NCBI GenBank assembly: GCA_002778785.1 | Contig: PEZS01000016.1 | Span: 179,106-243,105, forward strand | DNA length: 64,000 nucleotides | Reading direction: 5' to 3' | Origin: Bdellovibrionales bacterium CG10_big_fil_rev_8_21_14_0_10_45_34 | GTDB lineage: Bacteria; Bdellovibrionota; Bdellovibrionia; Bdellovibrionales; 1-14-0-10-45-34 | Part shown: positions 27,310 through 36,781 of the stretch, piece by piece | Layout: the number at the start of each line of letters is the position of its first letter | Position numbering within the stretch: the stretch's first letter is position 1 | Made by a program: the position numbers and the translations under genes | Notes under the pieces: model-generated | What the model was told of the DNA's origin: nothing | Databases searched by the model: none | Seen by the model: only the letters and a program-made list of their open reading frames with translations

Positions 27310-28067
27310 AGTACCTCATCAATTTTAGAAAGGGGGTAGAGTAAAGTAGAGAGATTATATATAGCCGTCTTGTTGCCGGGTCGCTCGAGAATCTTGGTTA
27401 AGTCTCTGCGAAATTTTGTAATAAGCGCTCTGACTTCGTCGACTCCATGCGGATCCATTGCCAGAGTTACTGTGGCAACATCTCGGTAGGTGTAATCAAT
27501 TTTCTCGACAGCTTCGATAGCCTTAGTCAGATAGGATACTTGAAGCTGACGCAATGAAGCTGACGTTCCTTTGATAGCCAAGGTAGAATGCGACTCAGCT
27601 TTTTTATAGCTGCGATTTGATTCCTCGAAAACCAACAGACCCAAGCGAGATAGTTTTTTAAGGGATTCAAGCGCTACCTTTTCGCTAATTCCCAAGAACG
27701 TTGCGACGCTTTTGGGCTCGAGTTTCGTATTTTCAAGCTGTGTCATTTCTAATATCGCGAAGTAATGCCATTCCTTGATCTCTTCAAACTGGGAATTTTT
27801 TAGGTCTCTGAATAGGCTGCCTCTTTGTTTTTTTCGAGATTTAGCGGCCAGCTCCGTAAACTTACGTAATTGGTCATCGGGTAGCTCGAGAATTTTTGCC
27901 ATATGAACCAGTCTCGATACCGACGCGTTTCTCGTACCTTGCATTATTTTAACTAGATAGGACGGATCAACTTTTAATAATCTCGCAAAAGCTCTCAAGG
28001 AGAATTTAGGATTCTTTTGGATCCTTTTCTCAAACTCCGTTTTAAGCAGTTTCCCAAATGTCCCCAA
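27306..28067 (-). CDS. TIGR02147-family transcription regulator
   Basis: A 253-residue DNA-binding protein. Residues about 15-75 form a helix-turn-helix with the family signature NPKFSLRAFARLLKVDPSYL and VKIMQGTRNAS; residues 95-170 form a winged-helix-like second domain with SVATFLGISEKVALESLKKLSR (DUF4423 type). The final segment ends in REL/ITKFRRDLTKILERPG, as in relatives from Fibrobacter and Bdellovibrio. These proteins are usually paired with a secreted-protein gene, as here (ATGA overlap). It probably regulates its own operon. Confidence 0.85.
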   Translation of the reverse strand: MGTFGKLLKTEFEKRIQKNPKFSLRAFARLLKVDPSYLVKIMQGTRNASVSRLVHMAKILELPDDQLRKFTELAAKSRKKQRGSLFRDLKNSQFEEIKEWHYFAILEMTQLENTKLEPKSVATFLGISEKVALESLKKLSRLGLLVFEESNRSYKKAESHSTLAIKGTSASLRQLQVSYLTKAIEAVEKIDYTYRDVATVTLAMDPHGVDEVRALITKFRRDLTKILERPGNKTAIYNLSTLLYPLSKIDEVL

Positions 28068-28460
28068 ACTGTCTTCCTTTTGGATCTAAGTCGCTCTACG
28101 GCTTTCCATAAAACCCGGCTAAGCCGTCGAAGCTCAAACATCAGAGGTTTTACACACAATCTTTCTAAGAAGTAAACAACACCGAAAAAGTTATCCATTT
28201 AGTGTGGCCAATGTGGCCTGGATAAACCGGGACTGCTTCCGGGGTCTCCTCTCATCTCTATGGAAGTATGTTCCGGGCTACCGGCACTACTTCCGGCGCA
28301 ACTCGCTGGAGAGACTGTGGCCGCAACCAAATCGAGAAAAGTCCACAGTTTCAAAGTCGTAAGGCTTAGTTAGCTAGTCAACTTAGCCGATTTGTTTAGT
28401 TGCGACTCCATTTAGAGAAGGGTTGATCATCTTAAGACACATTTCTGAGAGCTCTTTTAG
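28068..28460. other. Intergenic region between divergent genes
   Basis: This stretch lies between the divergent regulator and giant lipoprotein genes, and must hold both promoters. It contains repeats of CTTCCGG or TTCCGGG (about 28226, 28270 and 28293) and a CGGCTAAGCCG palindrome at about 28113, which could be operators; I see no gene in it. Confidence 0.4.
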
Positions 28461-31400
28461 ATGGATTGTAAGTTTCAAAGAAAGGTACGTAGCCTGATGC
28501 AAAACTTACTAAAATTAATAGGCACGGTAGTCGTTGCAAGCTCAGTACTTAGCTCGTGCGGGTATATCGACGAGCACTTCTCAAATTTGGGCTCCCAGGC
28601 TAGCACTGAGGATCTATTTCGAATTGAGAAATTCACTAACAGTCACAACAATGGCAAAATCTATCTTGCTTCAAGTAATCTTGGTCTCAGCTGGGTTTTT
28701 GCCGGCAACTCCGACCCTAATTATTTTATTGAGTTCTTTCAGTCTTCTCAGTGCGAAGGCGAAGCCGTTGAAGACTTTGAATCTGAAAACCCCTTTCATC
28801 TTTTAAAAGACCTCTCTGATGCCAGTATTTACTCAGTAAGAGTCACCCCTTTTACCGAAAAAAGGCGGGGTCGTGCGCTTTGCTCCCCAGATATCGTTGT
28901 CGACCTTCAAGCACCCACCGTCAGCTTTGTAAGCCCATCTACTGAAACCTACTCCGCAGGAAGCTCCTATTCCTTTAGCTTTTCAGCTAATGATGTTGGA
29001 CTTTCGGGGCTAAAAACCTCTGACACATTTTTGGTTGAAGTCTTTGGCGCTGAAAACTGCTCGGGATCTTCTGTGAGTTCTGAAAAAAGAGCCTCCACCG
29101 AGGTCACTGTCGCTGAGAGCGGCTCGCTCACTCGCGCCTCTCTGCGAGTCACGGCCTACGACTTCGCCGGCAATGCCTCCACACCCGTTTGCTCAAACAC
29201 CGTTTTCTTCTCTTCAAACGCTCCGACATTAGCCCTGGCAGATCCCACGGAAACTACCCCAGGCTATACCAATCAAGCACTCATTAATGTTGCTATCACT
29301 GATGACATCGGTGCCACTAAGTGGTGTTTGTCTGAGGTGCAAACCACTCGCCCAGCCTCAGACGCGGCACCTTGTAACGGTAGCTCTGCCGGAGGCACTG
29401 ATTGGGCCACCACTCGACCTACAAGTCTCACACTTAATGCCCCGGATGGCTTAAAAACAGTTTACCTTTGGATCGCTGACGGCAGCGGTTATGTTAGAAT
29501 GGTCTTTGGCACATCCACTATCACACTTGATACCACAGCTCCCACAGTCACCTCTGTCACATCATCAAGTGCCGATAGCACTTACAATATCGCAGACACA
29601 ATCAACGTGCAGACTCTCTTTAATGAACCTCTACTTGTCACAGGTACTCCGCAAATCACTCTTGAGACCGGAGCCTTCGATCTTGTTGCTAACTACACAA
29701 GCACCTTAGCCTCAACATTGAACTTTTCAGCCACTGTTCAAAACAACCAAAACTCCCCCGATCTCAACTACCAGTCCACAACAGCACTCGTACTTAATGG
29801 CGGCACCATCACCGACCTTGCCGGCAACCCTGCCACTCTCACTCTTCCGGCACTAGCTTCGGCAAACTCTCTCGCTTCTAATAAAAATATTGTCATCGCC
29901 GATAATCAAAACCCCTCCGCACCTAGCTCCTGGACAATGGCTCCAGCAGACGGATCTCTTAGCAACGACAACACTCCCGTTATCACCGTACTTGCTCTAC
30001 CAGGGGAAGTTGGAAGCTCGGCAAACCTCTTTACCGACAGCACCTGCTCAACCGGCATCGGATCTACAGCCACCATCAGCGGCGTTGGCACTTCTCAAAT
30101 CGCCAGTATCACCTACGCCACTGGCGGGGCACAAGATGGCCTGAAATCCTACTGGGGACGCATCACTGATGCCGCCGGCAATCAAAGCCCCTGCGCTGCG
30201 ATCGCTTCCTACACTCTCGACACCGTACCACCCACAGTCCTCTCTGTCACATCCACTCGCCCAGATGGCAAATACCTCATTGGTGCTGTCATCGATTTGC
30301 AAGTCACTTTTAGCGAAAACATTGTTGTCATCGGCACTCCTCGCATCTTGAGTAACCTCACCCCAGTAACTTACGGAGACTTTGTCTCCGCAACTAGCGG
30401 AACCAGCACTCTCGCATTTAGAGCCACCGTGCCCAGTACCGTCGCCGATCAAGCTGACTTTGGCTACTCAAACACTACAAGTCTCATCACCAACGGCGGA
30501 TCTCTCAGAGATGCCGCCGGTAACAACGCCGTACTCACGCTACCAAACATCGGCAGCGGCGACGCACTTCAAGATGTTAAAGATATCCAAATCGTAGCGG
30601 GAACTTTTATTAGCCAAAAAATCAGCGACGGTGACGGCGCGACAATCCCACGAATTGACAACATAAATGAGCTGCATCTGAACACCGACGAGACTCGTGC
30701 CTACGTTATCAGTGGCGGCATTGTTTCTCACTTCAATCGAAACACCACGACCGGTGCCTTGAGTTACCAAAGTCAGCTCAACATCGGCAACAGCTATATA
30801 CATGACACTCTCAAAATTTCCCCTGAAAACCCTAGCCGCCACATCTACACCGCTGGTGGCGGCACAAGCAGTACAACCATTTATCAGCTCAATATTGATG
30901 CTGTGACCGGAGCTCTTACGCTCGCTTCGCAGGTGGCGATCAATACAACTACCCCAGCTAACTGCGTAGGGCCCTTTAGACCGCAGATCGTGCCGACCGG
31001 GGAGTATCTCGTTTTGTCTTGCATTTGGTCACAGGCCCTCTTGGTTTTTCAAAGAGATACAGTCACTGGTGAACTCACGCTACTGCATCGCTACGACAAA
31101 GACTCACCAGGATTCCCTGCTACGGCCAGCGAGTTTTACATGCTTGGCATGAGCCCGGATGGAAAAAACTTTTACCTCTACATCACCGACCCAACTGCAG
31201 GCAGTGTGCTTGTGACAAGTCTAAATTCTACAAACGGAGAGCTGAGTGTTCTTCAAAACTACACTCCCATGGTCAGACGCCATTCTGAAGGCAAGCAGAG
31301 TATTGCTTTTTCACCGGGTGGTGATGGCGTCTACGTTTCGCAATCATCCGCGAGCCAATCAAATCAACTTACCCATTTTCAGCGTAACACCACTACGGGC

Positions 31401-32849
31401 GAGCTAACTTTTACTGAAACGATAGGGAGTTATTTAGGGGCCAGCACATTTGCCATCTCGCCTGACGGCAAGCTCTACGTAGATGCCATGACTCACCACT
31501 CACATCGTACTCCTCATTTTAATGTGTTTTTAAGAAATCTCGTATCAGGAGCCCTCTCACTTGTTACCCAGTGGGTGTCGTGGCATTCAACAACAGCTTG
31601 GGGTCAGAGCTATATACATGGTGTTACCTTTGATTCGGCGAGCGAGCATCTTTATATGACTTCACGAAACACGGCGACGATTTCACACTACTCCGTCGAC
31701 ACGACAACCGGAGCAATCGCGCTTGAAGAAAACATAGTTACTGGCTCTGGCGCTGGGTACGAATTTTTAGGTTACCCCGGTGGAGTCACTTTGGATCAAA
31801 CAGAAAGCTTTGCCTATGTTTTTGCTGCAGGTGATTCGGCAATCAATATTTTTCAAAGAAACACAACCACTGGCGAGCTAACGATCGACAAAAGTGTCGT
31901 CGCCGGCCGAGATGGCTTTACCGGAATCACACAAGTTCAAGAAGGGATCATCGACTCTACCAATCAATATTTATATGCCTGTTCTGGGCGAGTTGTCGCT
32001 TCGCGATTTTATTCTGGAGGGCCTTCTTCGGTAACGGTCATTCAGCGAGACACTGTTACCGGCGACTTGATCGCTCAGCTACAAGACGTGACGACCGGTC
32101 TTACCACTACCCAGGGTGATTGCGTTGAACTCTATTTGTCTCCTGTCAATGAAGCCTATCTCTACGTAGTGATGAGTGATCAGGTGGCAATCTACAGCCG
32201 AGATGTCGCGACCGGGCTACTGACTCACGTGAGCAGCCTAAAGGACTACGTGCTAAAATACGCTGCCTTTTCTCCGGATATGAAACATCTCTACTGGATT
32301 GAACACGGCGAAAATCGCATATTTGTTTATGAGAGAAACAGTGCTACCGGCTTACTCACTCTTGTCTCTACTTTACCAGGAATTAGCCCACTACCTTACT
32401 ACCACTGGGACGGAAGAAATTCGATCGCGATCTCGCCCGATGGAGCTTACCTCTATTTGGTTTACAATGGGTTCTCCGGCAGCCCCACCTCTCGCATTAG
32501 CAGCTACACGCGAGACACTGTATCCGGTGAAATCACTTTTTTACGCGATGAGCACGTAACAGGAGTTCACAGCCCAGGTGCGTTAGGGGCTTCCGATGCT
32601 ACAATACATTTTTCAGCTGATGGGAAAGTACTCTATCAAAGAGGCGGCAGCGACATCTTTAAGCGAAACCCCGCAGATGGATCTTTGTTGCACGTGGGGC
32701 GAATCGATCAATGCAGCAGCCATGCGTATCGTTCACGGTCGAGTGTCATTCGTACTAGCACTGGCCAATTTTATTGCACAGGCATTACCGACTATTGGAA
32801 CCCCTTAGTTGGGCACATTACCAGTTTCAACTTGCCCTCGCTCGACTAG
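28461..32849 (+). CDS. Giant lipoprotein: Ig-like domains plus beta-propeller
   Basis: A 1462-residue lipoprotein. The signal has a hydrophobic core (LIGTVVVASSVLSSC) with the lipobox Cys; Met 13 at 28497 may be the real start. Residues about 150-720 are at least four Ig-like modules, each opening like APTVSFVSPS or APTVTSVTSSSADSTYNI and carrying DxxGN ends (DAAGNQSPC, DLAGNPATLTL). From about residue 730 to the end a long beta-propeller follows, with the blade motif N-T-T-T-G-x-L recurring (RNTTTGALSYQ, RDTVTGELTLL, RNTTTGELTFTE, RNSATGLLTLV), like YncE/lactonase-type propellers. It probably sits on the cell surface as an adhesin or binding protein; this is inference. It stands alone. Confidence 0.8.
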   Translation: MDCKFQRKVRSLMQNLLKLIGTVVVASSVLSSCGYIDEHFSNLGSQASTEDLFRIEKFTNSHNNGKIYLASSNLGLSWVFAGNSDPNYFIEFFQSSQCEGEAVEDFESENPFHLLKDLSDASIYSVRVTPFTEKRRGRALCSPDIVVDLQAPTVSFVSPSTETYSAGSSYSFSFSANDVGLSGLKTSDTFLVEVFGAENCSGSSVSSEKRASTEVTVAESGSLTRASLRVTAYDFAGNASTPVCSNTVFFSSNAPTLALADPTETTPGYTNQALINVAITDDIGATKWCLSEVQTTRPASDAAPCNGSSAGGTDWATTRPTSLTLNAPDGLKTVYLWIADGSGYVRMVFGTSTITLDTTAPTVTSVTSSSADSTYNIADTINVQTLFNEPLLVTGTPQITLETGAFDLVANYTSTLASTLNFSATVQNNQNSPDLNYQSTTALVLNGGTITDLAGNPATLTLPALASANSLASNKNIVIADNQNPSAPSSWTMAPADGSLSNDNTPVITVLALPGEVGSSANLFTDSTCSTGIGSTATISGVGTSQIASITYATGGAQDGLKSYWGRITDAAGNQSPCAAIASYTLDTVPPTVLSVTSTRPDGKYLIGAVIDLQVTFSENIVVIGTPRILSNLTPVTYGDFVSATSGTSTLAFRATVPSTVADQADFGYSNTTSLITNGGSLRDAAGNNAVLTLPNIGSGDALQDVKDIQIVAGTFISQKISDGDGATIPRIDNINELHLNTDETRAYVISGGIVSHFNRNTTTGALSYQSQLNIGNSYIHDTLKISPENPSRHIYTAGGGTSSTTIYQLNIDAVTGALTLASQVAINTTTPANCVGPFRPQIVPTGEYLVLSCIWSQALLVFQRDTVTGELTLLHRYDKDSPGFPATASEFYMLGMSPDGKNFYLYITDPTAGSVLVTSLNSTNGELSVLQNYTPMVRRHSEGKQSIAFSPGGDGVYVSQSSASQSNQLTHFQRNTTTGELTFTETIGSYLGASTFAISPDGKLYVDAMTHHSHRTPHFNVFLRNLVSGALSLVTQWVSWHSTTAWGQSYIHGVTFDSASEHLYMTSRNTATISHYSVDTTTGAIALEENIVTGSGAGYEFLGYPGGVTLDQTESFAYVFAAGDSAINIFQRNTTTGELTIDKSVVAGRDGFTGITQVQEGIIDSTNQYLYACSGRVVASRFYSGGPSSVTVIQRDTVTGDLIAQLQDVTTGLTTTQGDCVELYLSPVNEAYLYVVMSDQVAIYSRDVATGLLTHVSSLKDYVLKYAAFSPDMKHLYWIEHGENRIFVYERNSATGLLTLVSTLPGISPLPYYHWDGRNSIAISPDGAYLYLVYNGFSGSPTSRISSYTRDTVSGEITFLRDEHVTGVHSPGALGASDATIHFSADGKVLYQRGGSDIFKRNPADGSLLHVGRIDQCSSHAYRSRSSVIRTSTGQFYCTGITDYWNPLVGHITSFNLPSLD

Positions 32850-32992
32850 GTTCCCGAGTGTTTGAGAGCAAGTCTTTCGGCTTTCAAAGTCTGTCGAACG
32901 ACCCTATTTAGAGAGCCTTCAAAACCACATAATTTTTTTAGGAAGCTCAGTTTTCGTAGGGAGCATCAGCAAACCGCATTACAATCGCCCCA

Positions 32993-34627
32993 ATGCCACC
33001 AAAAGAAGTAGAGATTTCACTCAACCCTGATCAGGAGCTTGATGGCCACTTGGAGTGGCTCGTCCCGTCGGACTGCACTTACGAAGTCATTAAAGAGTCC
33101 GTCGATGCTCGAAGAGGCCGGCCTTTGCAAAGGCTCTTTCGCCTTCGCACCTACAAACCCGGCGAAGAAAAAACTCATGTTGAGCTCCCACAGAAGGTAA
33201 CAACTTTACCCCAGGGCTTCAAACCTGTTGCGATCGTCGGCTCGGGGCCCGCCGGTCTTTTTTGCGCCATCCGGCTTCTCGAAAGAGGCGTTCCTTGTGT
33301 GATCTACGAGCGTGGTCATCAAAGTGAGAAACGCATTCAAAAAATCAATAGATTCTGGAGGTACAACGAGCTCGATCCCGACAACAACGTTGCCTTTGGC
33401 GAAGGGGGCGCCGGGCTTTATAGCGATGGTAAGCTCGTCACTCGAATTAAGTCAGAGCACATTCCGTACGTACTTTCGAAGCTTGTCGCATTTGGGGCGC
33501 CCCAAGAAATTCTTTACAAATCGAACCCTCATGTCGGCTCCGACCGTATTCGAAGGCTACTACCCAAAATGCGGGATCACATCCGCTCCCTGGGTGGCCA
33601 GATAGCCTACGATCATCGTGTCCAGCGACTCATAGTTAACGAGGCAAAAGTTTCCGGGCTACAGATTGTCGCTACAAACTCAATTGTCGAGGGAGGCTCA
33701 CACCATTCAGGCAGTTTTAAAACCATTGCTTCATCTGTTGTCTTAGCAACAGGCCACGGAGCTCGCGACGTTTATGAAGCGCTCGCTGAGCAAGGCGTCA
33801 CTCTTGAAGCAAAGAGTTATGCTATAGGGCTTAGGGTAGAGCATCCGCAATCCGCCATAGATCGCATTCAGTACCGCGAATGGGCAGGTGCCCCGACGCT
33901 GGGGGCTGCAAACTACAAACTCACTTACCAAGACAATCATACAGGGCAAGGCGTTTACAGTTTTTGCATGTGCCCTGGTGGGTATGTTTTGTCGAGCGGA
34001 ACAGACTCGTGGGGAGTTGTGAGTAACGGAATGAGCAACTACAATCGCAACTCAGGATTTGCTAACGCTGCGATTGTTACAACGGTCGACGCTGAAAAAC
34101 TTCATTGGAAGAATGCCTTTGATGGACTCAAACTTCGCGATCAGATTGAGCGGGATGCGCTCAATAGCCTAGAAGGTCACACCTCTAAATTGCCAGCTCA
34201 GCGCATAGAAGACTTTCTGAATGGCAGTTTAAGTCATACGATTCCGAAAAACTCTTCTCCTTCGGGGGCAGCCTCGAGTCGACTCGACTTAGTATTGCCA
34301 CCTTTCTTAAAAGAACCTATTCGAAGAGGCCTTCAGCGATTCAACCGGCTTATGCCGGGTTTTCTTTCAGAAGGTGGCCTCTTGTTTGGTGTTGAGACGA
34401 GAACCTCCGCACCTCTAAGAATTCCGCGAAACAAAGATACACTCATGTCGGTCTCGCATGAGGGGCTGTATCCTTGCGGAGAAGGGGCGGGATACGCGGG
34501 CGGCATTACAAGCGCCGCTGTCGACGGCGTTCGAGTCGCCGACAAGATTTGCGAAAGTATAGTGGTATGTTTGAGCATCTCGCCTGATCGACTAGGCCAA
34601 GCTAGCCAACTGGATCCGAAAACATAG
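32993..34627 (+). CDS. FAD-dependent dehydrogenase, COG2509 type
   Basis: A 544-residue flavoprotein of the uncharacterised COG2509 family. A small N-terminal domain (about 75 residues, basic and ending near KTHVELP) is followed by the FAD fold VAIVGSGPAGLFCAIRL with GSGPAG, then NNVAFGEGGAGLYSDGKLVT, the diagnostic segment of this family, and a second dinucleotide region (SVVLATGHGARDVYEAL). GEGAGYAGGITSAAVDGVR closes the FAD site. Substrate and pathway are unknown in the family. No ribosome site is clear at the chosen ATG. It is transcribed in the same direction as the transporter gene downstream. Confidence 0.85.
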   Translation: MPPKEVEISLNPDQELDGHLEWLVPSDCTYEVIKESVDARRGRPLQRLFRLRTYKPGEEKTHVELPQKVTTLPQGFKPVAIVGSGPAGLFCAIRLLERGVPCVIYERGHQSEKRIQKINRFWRYNELDPDNNVAFGEGGAGLYSDGKLVTRIKSEHIPYVLSKLVAFGAPQEILYKSNPHVGSDRIRRLLPKMRDHIRSLGGQIAYDHRVQRLIVNEAKVSGLQIVATNSIVEGGSHHSGSFKTIASSVVLATGHGARDVYEALAEQGVTLEAKSYAIGLRVEHPQSAIDRIQYREWAGAPTLGAANYKLTYQDNHTGQGVYSFCMCPGGYVLSSGTDSWGVVSNGMSNYNRNSGFANAAIVTTVDAEKLHWKNAFDGLKLRDQIERDALNSLEGHTSKLPAQRIEDFLNGSLSHTIPKNSSPSGAASSRLDLVLPPFLKEPIRRGLQRFNRLMPGFLSEGGLLFGVETRTSAPLRIPRNKDTLMSVSHEGLYPCGEGAGYAGGITSAAVDGVRVADKICESIVVCLSISPDRLGQASQLDPKT

Positions 34628-34700
34628 CTTGCCAATGCTGTCACCAAATAGTAATTGAAAAATTGGTCTAGACTATTCAAGCAATACTTTTCCTCGTTGA

Positions 34701-34737
34701 TTCTGGGATATGCCACCCAGAAAACCTTATGAATGGC
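34701..34737 (+). promoter_or_regulatory. Possible pseudoknot leader of the yhhQ gene
   Basis: TTCTGGG pairs with CCCAGAA (7 bp, 34701-34707 with 34716-34722) around the loop ATATGCCA. The loop bases GCCA can pair with TGGC at 34734-34737, placing the start codon (34729-34731) inside an H-type pseudoknot behind an A-rich linker. This layout recalls preQ1 riboswitches, which often precede queuosine transporters, but the loop is shorter than class I, so this is a guess from position and shape. Confidence 0.3.
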
Positions 34738-35409
34738 TTTACTATGATTTCTACCACCCCGTTAAATCGACGCGAAAAGATTTTCTTTCTTCTTAGTGGA
34801 ATCTTTATAACTAATGCTATTTTGGCTGAAGTTTTGGGCGGCAAGCTCATCGAAGTCGGATCATTTCTGGTATCAGTTGGAGTGATACCCTGGCCAGTTG
34901 TGTTTATCGTCACTGACCTCATAAATGAATACTATGGTCCAAAAGGCGTTCGAACAGTGACGCTTTTAACGATGGGTTTGATTGTCTACGCATTTGTAGT
35001 TATTCTCGCAGCTCTTCATATACCTGCAAGCCCCCTTTCGCCTGTGGGCGACGCTGCATTTACTGAAGTTTTTGGTCAATCCACCCTCATCATCATTGGC
35101 AGTGTTACTGCTTTTGCTGCTTCACAACTTGTGGATGTCACAGTGTTTTGGTTTTTCCACCGCCTTACCAAGGGCAAATATCTTTGGCTTAGAGCCACTG
35201 GCTCTACCTTAGTGAGCCAAATTATAGATACTTTTATTATTTTGGGAATTGCCTTTTACCTACCAGGTAAGATCACACTCGAAAAATATCTCCAGCTAGG
35301 GTTCAACAATTACACTTACAAGTTTCTTGTCGCCGTTGGTATTACTCCCATCATTTATCTCGCACACGCCGCGATTGATCGTTATTTCGTAAAGGATACG
35401 AAGTCTTAG
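34729..35409 (+). CDS. yhhQ: Queuosine precursor transporter
   Basis: A 226-residue inner-membrane protein with about six helices that imports queuosine precursors (preQ0/preQ1 or queuine). Family motifs are ITNAILAEVLGGKLIEV, PVVFIVTDLINEYYGPKGVR, FAASQLVDVTVFWFFHRLTKG and LRATGSTLVSQIIDTFIILG. The C-terminal FLVAVGITPIIYLAHAAIDRY completes the YhhQ/ECF-like fold. Met 6 (34744) is an alternative start. No queuosine biosynthesis gene is nearby, so the cell may salvage. The leader holds a hairpin that may regulate translation. Confidence 0.9.
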   Translation: MNGFTMISTTPLNRREKIFFLLSGIFITNAILAEVLGGKLIEVGSFLVSVGVIPWPVVFIVTDLINEYYGPKGVRTVTLLTMGLIVYAFVVILAALHIPASPLSPVGDAAFTEVFGQSTLIIIGSVTAFAASQLVDVTVFWFFHRLTKGKYLWLRATGSTLVSQIIDTFIILGIAFYLPGKITLEKYLQLGFNNYTYKFLVAVGITPIIYLAHAAIDRYFVKDTKS

Positions 35410-35538
35410 ACAGGAACCCCAAACTTTAGTCTATTGATTGATGACCTTAAGGCTCCGAGGAGTCTTATAAATTAGTTATGACAAAGCAGGGCAAAAAGAA
35501 GTTCGTTGGCTTTGTTGTTAAAAGCTAAAGGAAATAGC

Positions 35539-36321
35539 TTGAACCGAATTGCTGCCACACTCTCTTTTCTTTTTTTGTCCAGCGCTGTTGCGCAAAACAA
35601 ATCTGCTGAAGCGCCGAAAACAACAGCCACCGAAGAAAAACCAGTTTCGGCTTTGCAGTACGAATCCGATCCCCTTTTGGCCTACGGCGCCAGCAGCCGA
35701 GAGTCTGAGCTCAGGTTATTCGAAGAAGCGCTGAGTAGCGGCTATTTACCGCTAGATGAAAAGAACTCAGGAAGGATTCTTTTCACTTCAATGACTCAGA
35801 TCTACGTAGCGCAGAATCAAAAACTCAGTGATGCCTCAAAAACCATCTACCTAGTGCTAGGAGCTCGGCCAACAAACATGTCTTATCTCGATCAGTTCGA
35901 AGAGCTCGACGGCAGACTTCTTTATCATGGCAAATTAGGGAATGGGACCTATTATGCCCTTAACTTCGAAGGTCACACAAAAGTAGAAGCTCGACGGGTG
36001 ATCGATCGTCTGACCCTGTATGAGCAGAAAATCAAAATCTCTGCTGAGTGTAGTGAGCTAGGCTTTAGCGAATGCTTTGATAAAGTTTTTGTTCCTGGTA
36101 AAAAATCAGTTTCCGAATCTAAGACTGAGGCGGTCGTAGGTGATTGCCGTGGCTGCAAGTCCGATCAGTTTGAGATTTCAGGCGACGAGATTTTTGGAGC
36201 TGACTTTACGCCTGGTCACAGAGGTGCAGCGCTAATCTCTCCTTCCTACGCGTGTCTAAAGGGTGCTGACCATTGGCGCGGCTATGGACGCCGGAGAACT
36301 TGCAAAAAAACTAGCTACTGA
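35539..36321 (+). CDS. Secreted protein, 5' part of a frameshifted gene
   Basis: A secreted protein of 260 residues from the TTG at 35539, which follows AAAGGA at good spacing; the signal peptide is NRIAATLSFLFLSSAVAQ. The mature part ends with GDCRGCKSDQFEISGDEI and ISPSYACLKGAD, after which the frame runs into 16 unlikely residues (HWRGYGRRRTCKK) and stops. Read one base further on, the sequence continues naturally into the next ORF. I think the two are one gene of about 414 residues broken by a single extra base near 36270. The family resembles N-terminal regions of secreted proteins of Bdellovibrio relatives (recollection). Confidence 0.65.
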   Translation: MNRIAATLSFLFLSSAVAQNKSAEAPKTTATEEKPVSALQYESDPLLAYGASSRESELRLFEEALSSGYLPLDEKNSGRILFTSMTQIYVAQNQKLSDASKTIYLVLGARPTNMSYLDQFEELDGRLLYHGKLGNGTYYALNFEGHTKVEARRVIDRLTLYEQKIKISAECSELGFSECFDKVFVPGKKSVSESKTEAVVGDCRGCKSDQFEISGDEIFGADFTPGHRGAALISPSYACLKGADHWRGYGRRRTCKKTSY

Positions 36322-36781
36322 GCCCCGAAAGTTATGGGACGAAGGCTCCGAGGTGTATCATCGGTTAAAGCAGTTCCTCGCAAATATGTCTGATGAGATT
36401 GACTCGATGTACAGCGGCGTCTCTTCTTTGCCGCCATCAATCAAGGCTGAAATAATTTGCAACCTTATTGGTAGCATTGGAACAGATACTCTAATCACGC
36501 TCCTCACTCGAGGAGCTACAATCGCAAAAATTATACCAACTGCTCTTACCAAATTAAAAATGCTTGATAAAATAAAGACGATCTTGGTTCGCGTATCATC
36601 TGCCGCAAACCTTTCTAAGGCAAAACATCTGAGACAAAAACTGATTGAAGCTCTTTTTAGTAGCGCAGGCAACGATGCCAAAAAAGTCGACCGCACAATT
36701 CTCACTCTTGAACATCTTACCCAGCACCAACTTTTCGGACTTGCTGAAGGACTTATCAAATGCGAATTAGCACCACGTTAG
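36263..36781 (+). CDS. 3' part of the frameshifted secreted protein gene
   Basis: A 172-residue frame that begins at a GTG without a ribosome site inside the end of the previous gene. Its first residues (IGAAMDAGELAKKLATEP) join smoothly with ACLKGAD of the frame before it, which supports a single original gene. The rest is helical and rather hydrophobic (AEIICNLIGSIGTDTLITLL, IAKIIPTALTKLKMLDKI) with KHLRQKLIEALFSSAG and a closing GLAEGLIKCEL. There is no nuclease or enzyme motif. It overlaps the following toxin-like gene by 22 bases and could be its carrier or, less likely, its neutraliser. Confidence 0.6.
   Translation: MLTIGAAMDAGELAKKLATEPRKLWDEGSEVYHRLKQFLANMSDEIDSMYSGVSSLPPSIKAEIICNLIGSIGTDTLITLLTRGATIAKIIPTALTKLKMLDKIKTILVRVSSAANLSKAKHLRQKLIEALFSSAGNDAKKVDRTILTLEHLTQHQLFGLAEGLIKCELAPR

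Noticed and set aside
29000-32800. CRISPR-like or tandem DNA repeats in the giant lipoprotein gene
   Set aside because: The repeat is only at protein level (N-T-T-T-G-x-L blades); spacing and DNA sequence vary, so no array is present.
36358-36759. Minus-strand ORF of 133 codons as a possible immunity gene
   Set aside because: It lies wholly antisense to the helical 3' part of the secreted gene, is basic and Ser-rich rather than acidic, and has no ribosome site.
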